Assembly (NCBI RefSeq): GCF_021234875.1
Contig: NZ_JAJQVM010000036.1
Coordinates: 1-44,101 of the forward strand
Origin: Marinibactrum halimedae
GTDB lineage: Bacteria; Pseudomonadota; Gammaproteobacteria; Pseudomonadales; Cellvibrionaceae
Direction: 5' to 3'
Length of the DNA stretch: 44,101 nucleotides
Shown here: piece by piece, positions 8,309 to 15,202 of the stretch
Layout of the letters: each line of letters begins with the position of its first letter
Position numbering within the stretch: position 1 is the first letter of the stretch
Program-made: the position numbers and the translations under genes
The notes under the pieces: model-generated
Seen by the model: the letters and a program-made list of their open reading frames with translations, nothing else
What the model was told of the DNA's origin: nothing
Database searches by the model: none

Positions 8309-8875
8309 ATGCTGCCCAAGGTGCTCAAAAACTTTAATTTATTTGTTGATGGTCAAGGCTACGCTGGGCGTGTCGAAAATATAACGCTGCCCAGATTGGT
8401 CAATCGTACAGAGGAATTTCGCATGGGTGGCTTAGATGCCCCAGTGCAAGTGGATATGGGAATGGAAAAGCTCGAATGTGATATGACTTTAAGTGAATAC
8501 GACCCTTTTGTCATAAAGCAGTTCGGGATTAAAGACAACAACCCTATTCCGCTTTCCTTTCGCGGCACCCCGGCGGATATGTTGGTGAGCGCCTTTAGTG
8601 GTGATAGTGCCGGACAAATTCCTTTTGTTTTGCGCGGCGGTTTGCAAGTGGAAGATGCGGGTGTAAGTGGCGTAAAAGTGTTACCTGTTGTTGTTTTTCT
8701 TGAAGGTAACGTGATTGAGTTGGATTTAGGTCAGTGGGCGGCGGGACAAAATGCGCCTTTAAAGTTTCGACTCGCGTTACGCTACTACCGCTTGCAAATA
8801 AATTCTGAAATTTTGATTGAGATTGATGTGAATAATCGAATTCGCAATATTGCTGGCGTTAATCAAATTGCCTAA
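8309..8875 (+). CDS. Tail tube protein 2 (FII-like paralogue with insertion)
   Basis: A 188-residue paralogue of the preceding tube protein: PKVLKNFNLFVDG is identical, followed by GGLDAPVQVDMGMEKLE, LSEYDPFVIKQFG and LRYYRLQINSEILIEIDVNN. It differs by an insertion of about 25 residues in the middle (around GTPADMLVSAFSGDSAG), placed before the shared RGGL segment. In other injection systems a second tube paralogue forms the first ring on the baseplate or adapts the tube to the hub. That role is an inference here; mixing along the tube is also possible. A good ribosome binding site (AAGGAAA) precedes the ATG. Confidence 0.9.
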   Translation: MLPKVLKNFNLFVDGQGYAGRVENITLPRLVNRTEEFRMGGLDAPVQVDMGMEKLECDMTLSEYDPFVIKQFGIKDNNPIPLSFRGTPADMLVSAFSGDSAGQIPFVLRGGLQVEDAGVSGVKVLPVVVFLEGNVIELDLGQWAAGQNAPLKFRLALRYYRLQINSEILIEIDVNNRIRNIAGVNQIA

Positions 8876-8965
8876 TGCAATCCAGTGTATATCCAAGGAT
8901 GGAGTATGTCTGGATTTAATTAAGAATAAAAAGTGATGTTTTACTGAAACCCCTAGGAGATAGAT

Positions 8966-9265
8966 ATGCAAGCTCATGAATTTACCCAAGTTAATCCTAA
9001 AAATAAACCGGAAGCCCCTATGGGTGCACAAGTGATTATTTTGAAGTTCCCCTTAACGGCTGATGGAATGATAATCGAGACTTTGACTATGCGTCGGCCT
9101 TTAGTGAGAGATCGGCTTATTGCCGAAAAAGCCAATGGCAGTGAAATTGAAAAAGAAATTCGTTTGATTGCCAACTTGTGTGATATGGCTCCTCAACATA
9201 TCGAACTGCTTGATCTGTCCGATTACCAAACGCTTCAGGAGAGGCTAGCCGATTTTTTATCCTAG
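8966..9265 (+). CDS. Tail assembly chaperone, zero-frame product (P2 gpE-like)
   Basis: A 99-residue protein in the position of P2 gene E, between tube and tape measure. It contains VIILKFPLTADGMIIETLTMRRPLVRD-type sequence and a helical second half (EIEKEIRLIANLCDM, LLDLSDYQTLQERL), typical of phage tail assembly chaperones that bind the tape measure before tube polymerisation. AGGAGA precedes the ATG. The last codons before the stop are GAT TTT TTA TCC TAG, which contain a perfect -1 slippery heptamer, so a fraction of ribosomes should continue into the overlapping frame; see the separate entry for the extended product. Confidence 0.88.
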   Translation: MQAHEFTQVNPKNKPEAPMGAQVIILKFPLTADGMIIETLTMRRPLVRDRLIAEKANGSEIEKEIRLIANLCDMAPQHIELLDLSDYQTLQERLADFLS

Positions 9266-9411
9266 AACCCAATCAATTGCGTGAGGCCGTATTTGTATTA
9301 GGGCAGCGCAGTGGTTGGGGTTTACAGGAATTGCTAAACCTAGACGAAGAAGACTTGTTAATGTGGTTAGATACGGCAAAGAAAGTGCGGGAAAAGGCTG
9401 AGGAATCTTGA
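8966..9411 (+). CDS. Tail assembly chaperone, -1 frameshift product (E-E' fusion)
   Basis: Predicted product of programmed -1 frameshifting at T TTT TTA (9253-9259). After the slip the ribosome reads ATC CTA GAA … to a TGA at 9409-9411, giving about 148 residues. The added 50 residues (…LREAVFVLGQRSGWGLQELL, then EEDLLMWLDTAKKVRE) have the compact helical pattern of P2 GpE' (a G-W-x-L-x-E-L-L segment followed by D-L-x-x-W-L), so the second frame is clearly protein-coding although it has no start codon or ribosome binding site of its own. In phage P2 the E and E+E' products are made this way and both are needed for tail assembly. Nothing else encodes this region. Confidence 0.82.
9237..9319 (+). 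promoter_or_regulatory. Programmed -1 ribosomal frameshift signal
   Basis: Three elements line up. AGGAGAGG at 9237-9244 is a Shine-Dalgarno-like stimulator 8 nt before the slippery site, close to the spacing known from dnaX. The heptamer T TTT TTA is at 9253-9259. Eight nt later CCCAATC (9268-9274) can pair with GGTTGGG (9313-9319, one G-U), with a second short helix TGCG (9278-9281)/CGCA (9307-9310) inside. The zero frame stops only 4 nt after the heptamer. Confidence 0.82.
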
Positions 9412-9430
9412 GGATTAGGGAAGGGCAATA

Positions 9431-10486
9431 ATGGAAAAATCAGAGCGATTAAAAAATAGAAAAGCAATTTTTGGTGTGGTGAAAGCCTGTATTCTGGCGA
9501 GTCACTTATTCGAAAGAAAAGAGGGGGTGTTTAAAATAATACCTCTGTCTGAATTCAGCTTGCAGTATTCATTCTCTGATTATGCGATTCCTTACGCCTT
9601 GCTTTTGGGATTGAAAAAAGAAAAATCAGTAAAGAAGGGGAGGTCTGTAAAGAAATTAATCGGCAGTCGATTAACAAGTGAAGGCACAAGCATATTGAGG
9701 TCGAATTTTCTTGTGAATCAGTATGACTATTCGTCGAATAATAGTCGTCAAGTGACTGTAAATAGTGATGCCTCAAAGACTCGGGTTGTTAAAAAGAATG
9801 TCTGCTTTAATAGTGTTAATGGCGGCACTAAAATTTTCAGCTGTGCCTTTATGAGCGTATTTAACTCGGTGGGCAAAGGTCGTCCTATGCGAGTGATTGA
9901 CTTTCTTGCTAATGGCGCTGAGAGAAGAGCGGAAGGTAGAAATAGTGTAAAGCCTCTTTTTTATCGAAACTCGTCTCCTCAGGATTATTTTTTTAAGAAT
10001 AAGTCATACAAAGATGGTGCGGCGGATAATTATTCATATCCAGTTGTGGGTTCATTAAGCGATTCCGAAAATTCGTATGGCGAGGGTGAACAATATGCCA
10101 ATAATGCAGGCTTCGAATTTTTAACATCGTCTTCTTTTATCTCAAAAAACGATTCTATAAAACAAGACGAGTCTATACAAAAAGACCCTTTTACGAATAA
10201 AAGTGCTTTTACACAAAAGAGTGATGATCTTGTAGGTGTGTCGGGAATTCGTGTGGTTGAGCAGGTGATACAAAATTTGGCAAAAAGTGATTCGGCTAAA
10301 CTTCAAAGGGTAGAAACGCAAATGAATCAAATAACACAAAAGATACAGGAAGTGAGTGCTGGGCAATCTCAATCCATTCAGAATCTTCAACAGGGAATGC
10401 AAGAGATAAAAACTTTATTAAGTCACCAGCAAAAAGGCCATCGCTTTAATATGCCTAAACCCCCAAGCGTTTATGGGAAATATTAA
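9431..10486 (+). CDS. Protein in the tape-measure position, short and Ser/Asn/Lys-rich
   Basis: A 351-residue protein that I do not recognise by sequence. It sits exactly where P2 has T (tape measure): after the E-E' chaperone and before U. The ATG follows AAGGG at proper spacing. The N-terminal 80 residues are mixed hydrophobic and basic, residues about 90-260 are polar and low in complexity (many Ser, Asn, Lys, Tyr), and residues about 270-335 form a heptad-like coiled coil (RVETQMNQITQKIQEVSAGQ and on). A normal tape measure is much longer and mostly helical; at about 0.15 nm per residue this one could specify only about 50 nm. It may be a reduced tape measure, or a different tube-lumen or assembly protein. 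Confidence 0.5.
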   Translation: MEKSERLKNRKAIFGVVKACILASHLFERKEGVFKIIPLSEFSLQYSFSDYAIPYALLLGLKKEKSVKKGRSVKKLIGSRLTSEGTSILRSNFLVNQYDYSSNNSRQVTVNSDASKTRVVKKNVCFNSVNGGTKIFSCAFMSVFNSVGKGRPMRVIDFLANGAERRAEGRNSVKPLFYRNSSPQDYFFKNKSYKDGAADNYSYPVVGSLSDSENSYGEGEQYANNAGFEFLTSSSFISKNDSIKQDESIQKDPFTNKSAFTQKSDDLVGVSGIRVVEQVIQNLAKSDSAKLQRVETQMNQITQKIQEVSAGQSQSIQNLQQGMQEIKTLLSHQQKGHRFNMPKPPSVYGKY

Positions 10487-10505
10487 TATTTAGTGAGTAA
10501 CCCTT

Positions 10506-10925
10506 ATGATGATGCTATTAGGATCAATTCTCTTTTCCGTAGAGACATCTGCCTTTGATCAACTGCAGCGCAGTACGCAGTACCAGTGGGCCAGTCAGAA
10601 TCGCCTGGGTCATCCGGTGTTAAAACACACGGGAATAGGTGGGCCAGCTCACCAATTTATTGGCCCTGGGGACGACACCATCACCCTCAACGGGGTGATG
10701 TACCCACAATATAAAGGTGGGCCTTTGCAGATGTCACTTATGCGCTTAACGGCTAGTTTGGGTAAAGCCTTGCCACTCATTGACGGTAATGGTTTTCCTC
10801 ATGGCCGTTGGATTATTGAATCCATTCAGGAAACTCGAAGTGTGCTGTTTTCCAATGGTGCCCCTCGCAAAATTGAATTTAGTTTGAGCTTAAAAAAATA
10901 CCACGAAGACTTAATGCTTTTTTAG
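10506..10925 (+). CDS. Phage tail protein U (P2 gpU-like)
   Basis: A 139-residue protein of the P2 gpU family. Diagnostic segments are SVETSAFDQLQRSTQYQWAS, GPGDDTITLNGVMYP, GGPLQMSLMRL, GKALPLIDGNGFPHG and the end SNGAPRKIEFSLSLKKY. In P2 gpU is a structural tail protein needed for tail assembly. Three consecutive ATG codons (10506, 10509, 10512) could each serve as start, and no strong ribosome binding site is seen, so the exact start is open. The gene lies 20 bp after the tape-measure-position gene and 41 bp before gpX. Presence of a gpU homologue is a strong marker of P2-type rather than Afp-type ancestry. Confidence 0.92.
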   Translation: MMMLLGSILFSVETSAFDQLQRSTQYQWASQNRLGHPVLKHTGIGGPAHQFIGPGDDTITLNGVMYPQYKGGPLQMSLMRLTASLGKALPLIDGNGFPHGRWIIESIQETRSVLFSNGAPRKIEFSLSLKKYHEDLMLF

Positions 10926-10966
10926 GCTTTATAAAGCAGCAGCATTAAAAAAATAGGAATACAACG

Positions 10967-11284
10967 ATGGCACATTATTATCGCACCACCGCTGGCGATA
11001 CTCTCGACTGGATTTGTTGGAAATATTATACCCAACAAGTCAATTTTGGTTCGGCGGCCATGGCGGTTGACCCGCAGCTGGCGGAAAATAAATCTTTGTT
11101 GGAAGGTGGTATTTTGCAGGGTGGGCAATTAGAGGATCAAACAAACCTACAGGTAGAGGCCGTTCTAAAGGCGAATCCTATTTTGGCAAATTATCCCCCC
11201 AATTTACCCGCTGGAGTGAATATTGTGTTACCGGATTTAACGCCGGAAACACAGCAAGATCAGTTCGTTAAACTATGGGATTAA
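10967..11284 (+). CDS. Tail protein X (P2 gpX-like, LysM-type)
   Basis: A 105-residue protein of the tail protein X family. It opens with YYRTTAGDTLDWICWKYY, the LysM-like GDTLDxICWKYYG pattern of gpX, and ends with AVLKANPILANYPPNLPAGVNIVLPDL, the second part of the fold. An insertion of about 30 residues (AVDPQLAENKSLLEGGILQGG and on) separates the two, so it is longer than the usual gpX of about 67-70 residues. The protein is expected to clamp the hub-spike junction; Afp7 holds the comparable LysM role in eCIS. It is followed after 11 bp by the hub gene D. Confidence 0.9.
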   Translation: MAHYYRTTAGDTLDWICWKYYTQQVNFGSAAMAVDPQLAENKSLLEGGILQGGQLEDQTNLQVEAVLKANPILANYPPNLPAGVNIVLPDLTPETQQDQFVKLWD

Positions 11285-11295
11285 GGTAAATTGTT

Positions 11296-12345
11296 ATGGT
11301 CGTTCCTTTAAATATACCCGCGCGCCTTAGTCGTCTCACTGCTCCCGCGTTTTCCATTCGTGTTAACGGTCTGCCAGCCAGCCCGGCATTTATAGATCGT
11401 TTAGTGTCAATTAATGTGGTACTCAATAATGGTGAAGTAAGTGATCAACTTAGCTTGGTATTTGATGATAGAGAAACTTTCTGGGGGCGCGATATAGCTA
11501 TTCCCTCACAAGGTGTGAATTTATCCGTTTCCCTCGGGTATCAGGCCTTAACGTCTGAAATGGGGGATTTTATTGTGAATCAGGTTCATGCCAGTGGCTC
11601 CGGTGGCGGACGAACGTTATCAGTGACGGCGACGCCCACTTTATTAAGCGGTGAGTCGATGTTGACTTGGGGAGACGAAAGTCTTAGTACGATTGTTTCC
11701 GATATTGCAAAAAAATACGATTTAATCGCCAAGGTCAGTGCCAAGCTGGCCAATAGGAAGCTACCGGTGGTTCATCAATGTAATGAATCGGATTCTGCAT
11801 TTCTAACACGCCTAGCCCAGCGTTTTAATGCTTTTGTAAAACCTATGGCGGGCAACCTACTCTTTATGACCCGAGGAGAAGGAAGTTCCGCATCCGGTTT
11901 GCCTATGTTGCCGGTAGTAATTCCAGCACAAGATGTATTGAGCTGGAGTAAAACATTGTCTGAGCAGCACGACTTTACCAAGGTGGGAGCTCGATGGTCT
12001 GACTTTCAATCCGGTATTGAACAGGAAGTTTACATGCCGCCACAAAAGCCCCAAAAAAATGAAATGATTTTGCGTGATTCAATTATTTACAACAATCAAG
12101 CCGAGGCCGAAGCCGCCGCTGAAGCAAAGTTTAAAGAAGTGAATCGTGATAATGAAAAGATACAGTTAACGGTATTGGGTAACCCACATATTACTGCTGA
12201 AGGAAAAATTCTAGTGGATGGCCTGCGCAGTGGTGCTAATGGCACTTACATTGTGGAGCGTGTGACCCATAGCTTCAGTCAAGGAGGGTTTCAGAGTCAA
12301 ATACAGGCGTATGTTGAACCGGTCGCCAACGGATTAAATATTTAA
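11296..12345 (+). CDS. Baseplate hub, late control D protein family (P2 gpD-like)
   Basis: A 349-residue hub of the phage late control D / gp27-like family. Signs are FSIRVNGLPASPAFIDRLVSINV, SDQLSLVFDDRE, VNLSVSLGYQ and GDFIVNQVHASGSGGGRTLSVTATPTLL split over the first domain, then IAKKYDLIAKVSAKLANRKL, NESDSAFLTRLAQRFNAFVKPM and a final GTYIVERVTHSFSQGGFQ. The hub is the ring between tube and spike. An Ala/Glu-rich helix (AEAEAAAEAKFKEVN) precedes the last domain, as usual. It is the last of the P2-collinear genes; after it the locus changes to eCIS-type genes. Confidence 0.93.
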   Translation: MVVPLNIPARLSRLTAPAFSIRVNGLPASPAFIDRLVSINVVLNNGEVSDQLSLVFDDRETFWGRDIAIPSQGVNLSVSLGYQALTSEMGDFIVNQVHASGSGGGRTLSVTATPTLLSGESMLTWGDESLSTIVSDIAKKYDLIAKVSAKLANRKLPVVHQCNESDSAFLTRLAQRFNAFVKPMAGNLLFMTRGEGSSASGLPMLPVVIPAQDVLSWSKTLSEQHDFTKVGARWSDFQSGIEQEVYMPPQKPQKNEMILRDSIIYNNQAEAEAAAEAKFKEVNRDNEKIQLTVLGNPHITAEGKILVDGLRSGANGTYIVERVTHSFSQGGFQSQIQAYVEPVANGLNI

Positions 12346-12359
12346 AAGGATCATTCTTT

Positions 12360-14465
12360 ATGGCAATGCATCAGCAGCATAAACAGAATAATTATCAAGC
12401 ACTTTTAGCGGAAATAGCGGAAATAAAACCAATGTTGCGCCGTCATCTGGCAGGTGCCAATGTGCTAACTGACGAGGTGAGCCAGCAAGCGTGCAATAGT
12501 CAATTAACTCGCTTAACCGCCATGGTGGCGCCTGCCCAGGATTGCATTCAAGGTAAAAATCCTGACCTGCAAGTGACAGAACAAAATCAGCGCCCTGACC
12601 TTGCTTTAGTTCAAGAAACGGTATCAGAGAACACTTCAAAACTAGCGTTAGAGACGGGTTCTGTAATGCTCAATCGGCTATGTACTTTATTCGAGCTTAG
12701 CCAATTTGACCGACAACTTTTATTACTGTGCATTGGGGCGGAGCTTGACCCAGAAATTTCGTCGTTGTGTGAGCAGTTAATCGGCCAATCATTGCCCAAT
12801 TTAGCATTGGCTTTGCGTTGTTTTTCTGGGCATTGCGCAGCACTCTCTCACGAACAACCGCTTGTGTATTTTAAATTGTTAGAGATTAACTCTTCCCATT
12901 ATAGCCTTTTACAGCGCAGTCTTAGTTTAAGTCAATGGACTTTATTTTATATAACAGGAGAGCCTGTTATTGATCAGCAATTGATGAAGGTAATACAGCC
13001 AATTTATGCAGAGGCGCCTCGTCTTTCCGGTGATGACATTGTCGCACTCAAACTGAGCGAAACAAGGAGAGATACGCCCTATGGTGAGCGCGCGCTTCAA
13101 TTAATTGCTTGCAGCGATGAGCGTGCCTATCAAGTGGCGGCTTTGTTCGCCGCACACCAGCAGCGCGATATTTATGTATGGAATTTACATCACCTACCAA
13201 CGAACACCGAAGAACAAAATGCTTACTTACAGGTATTGGAAAGAGAAATTATTGCTCGCCAATGTCTTATGCTTATTGATTGTCAATCTTACATGGATGA
13301 CGAAAAAAATCGATTCGATGAATTTTCTGTAAAGCACTGGCTGGAACGATTATTCAGCGAGCTTCCCGGCTCTTGTCTGATGTATGCCAGTAAGCCGTTA
13401 GAGCTATTGCAACTGCCTGTACAACACCATGAAATAGATGAACTTAACGTAGAAGAACAGCAACAGGTTTGGCAATATCATTTGCAAGATACCCTGCTCG
13501 AAACACCACAAGAGGTGGCTTCAGTATTGCCGGAGCAATTTAAACTCACATCGCGGCAGATACGCGATATTGCTTCACAAGCGTCGCTTGCCTCTTCTTC
13601 AAGCGAAACCAAAACCCGTTTATGGCAATACAGCCGAGAACAATTACGCCAGGATTTACAGGGCTTGGCCCATGTTTATTCCCCCTCCTATGTAGGCTGG
13701 GACAATCTTGTATTACCCAAGCAGGAAAAACAAAATCTGCAAGCTATTGTCGCCCAGGCGCAGCAGCGGCACAAAGTCTGTCGCCAATGGGGTTTTGCCG
13801 AACACCTTTCCTATGGTTTAGGCATGGCAGCACTATTTGCCGGGAGCAGTGGTACCGGTAAAACCCTGGCGGCACGTACCATTGCCAGTTGTTTGCATTT
13901 GGATTTATATCAGGTGGATCTGAGCAGTATTGCCGATAAATATATTGGTGAAACCGAAAAGAAACTCGATAAAATATTTCGGGCGGCGGAAAACAGCGGC
14001 GCGGTGCTGCTCTTTGACGAAGCCGACGCACTTTTCGGTAAGCGCACCCAAGTGCAAGATTCCAAAGACCGCTACGCCAATATGAGTGTAAGTTATTTGT
14101 TACAACGTTTGGAATCTTACAATGGCCTGTCCATTCTTACCACTAACCTGCGCGCTGCAATCGATCCCGCCTTTACCCGTCGCTTAGGCTTCATTGTGCA
14201 ATTTTCCTTTCCGGGTAAGGAAGAGCGCATGGAAATCTGGCGACGTTCCTTACCCGAAAAAACGCCCACAAAAGATATCGACTTTGAAAAATTAGCACGC
14301 ATCAGTCTGTCGGGCGGTGCCATTCGCAATGTGATGTTGCAGGCGGCGTTCATGGCGGCAGAAAGTGAACAGCCCATTACCATGGGATTGCTGCGCGAAG
14401 CGGTTGAACAGGAATTCTTTAAAACGGAAAAAACCCTAAATGAAAATTTAGTGTCCGATTGGTAA
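12360..14465 (+). CDS. AAA+ ATPase of eCIS type (Afp15/Pvc15-like)
   Basis: A 701-residue AAA+ protein. Walker A is GSSGTGKT at residues 495-502 and Walker B is VLLFDEAD at about 549-556. The segment KYIGETEKKLDKIFRAAE between them and LTTNLRAAIDPAFTRRLGF (sensor 1 and arginine finger) after them are typical of the classical AAA clade. The first 450 residues are helical, Leu/Gln-rich and less conserved in look. ATPases of this length and layout are a hallmark of eCIS loci, where the homologue Afp15/Pvc15 is needed for assembly or cargo handling; P2-type tails and tailocins do not have one. The start ATG follows AAAGGA, 14 bp after gpD. No membrane segment is visible. Confidence 0.9.
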   Translation: MAMHQQHKQNNYQALLAEIAEIKPMLRRHLAGANVLTDEVSQQACNSQLTRLTAMVAPAQDCIQGKNPDLQVTEQNQRPDLALVQETVSENTSKLALETGSVMLNRLCTLFELSQFDRQLLLLCIGAELDPEISSLCEQLIGQSLPNLALALRCFSGHCAALSHEQPLVYFKLLEINSSHYSLLQRSLSLSQWTLFYITGEPVIDQQLMKVIQPIYAEAPRLSGDDIVALKLSETRRDTPYGERALQLIACSDERAYQVAALFAAHQQRDIYVWNLHHLPTNTEEQNAYLQVLEREIIARQCLMLIDCQSYMDDEKNRFDEFSVKHWLERLFSELPGSCLMYASKPLELLQLPVQHHEIDELNVEEQQQVWQYHLQDTLLETPQEVASVLPEQFKLTSRQIRDIASQASLASSSSETKTRLWQYSREQLRQDLQGLAHVYSPSYVGWDNLVLPKQEKQNLQAIVAQAQQRHKVCRQWGFAEHLSYGLGMAALFAGSSGTGKTLAARTIASCLHLDLYQVDLSSIADKYIGETEKKLDKIFRAAENSGAVLLFDEADALFGKRTQVQDSKDRYANMSVSYLLQRLESYNGLSILTTNLRAAIDPAFTRRLGFIVQFSFPGKEERMEIWRRSLPEKTPTKDIDFEKLARISLSGGAIRNVMLQAAFMAAESEQPITMGLLREAVEQEFFKTEKTLNENLVSDW

Positions 14466-14487
14466 TCTCATTTGGAAGTGAAAAATT

Positions 14488-15153
14488 ATGGCCACAATAC
14501 AAACATTTTTAGATAGCATTGTTAACAACCTCAAAAGAAATTTTCCAGAACTGAAAACTTGTGTGGTGTTGCCGGGTTTTATGGAAACCACCGAGTTATT
14601 GGAAGTCCACCAGAATACACCGGGTGTATTTGTTACCCATGTGGGCAACGGCGAAATCACCCACGTGGAAACCGGGGAGAGTGATATTACGTTGCAAATG
14701 GCGATGTATTTACTGGTGGTGGATCAACCTGGTGACGCCGACGGAATTCGCAATGCGGTAGAGCGTGAGCGCATCGCACAAGAACTATTAACCGGTTTAC
14801 TCGTGCATATGAGTAATACCGCCCAACGCTGGGATATGGCCGAAGCCCACCCGGCAACGGCCATTGAAAGTGCCGACGTGCATGGTCTGACCAACAACTT
14901 TGTTGCCCACACCAAAGACTGGCGTTTAGGCACGGCGGTGTTAGCTCGTGCGGCGGATTTGTATGGCGGCAACGATCCTATTAGTAAACTGGCACTCTGG
15001 TCGATTACTTGGGAGCAGAAATTGCGATTGGGTAAACGGGAAGTTTCCGATACACCGCCTCTCGTTGAACCCACATTACCTGAACCACCGGTTGTGAATT
15101 TTGAACCGAAAATACCTGATGGTCAGGGCGGATTCACGTCTTTAAATAATTAG
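14488..15153 (+). CDS. Probable tail terminator / tube cap protein
   Basis: A 221-residue protein placed after the AAA+ ATPase, where eCIS loci carry Afp16/Pvc16 (DUF4255, tail terminator). The N-terminus is helical (FLDSIVNNLKRNFPELKTC), followed by alternating strands (PGVFVTHVGNGEITHVETGE, ITLQMAMYLLVVDQ) and a helix with ERERIAQELLTGLLVHM. This also resembles Mu gp37-like tail terminators. The C-terminal 28 residues are Pro-rich and probably disordered. I assign the cap role from position and general fold pattern, not from a decisive motif. The spacing (22 bp after the ATPase, 49 bp before the cargo gene) keeps it in the operon. Confidence 0.62.
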   Translation: MATIQTFLDSIVNNLKRNFPELKTCVVLPGFMETTELLEVHQNTPGVFVTHVGNGEITHVETGESDITLQMAMYLLVVDQPGDADGIRNAVERERIAQELLTGLLVHMSNTAQRWDMAEAHPATAIESADVHGLTNNFVAHTKDWRLGTAVLARAADLYGGNDPISKLALWSITWEQKLRLGKREVSDTPPLVEPTLPEPPVVNFEPKIPDGQGGFTSLNN

Positions 15154-15202
15154 TGGATATCCACTTACGTCAATAACGCACAGCTATCGACAGGGAATTT
15201 TT

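Noticed and set aside
12358-12639. Minus-strand 93-codon frame at the start of the AAA+ ATPase gene
   Set aside because: It lies fully within a clear coding gene with its own ribosome binding site on the other strand.
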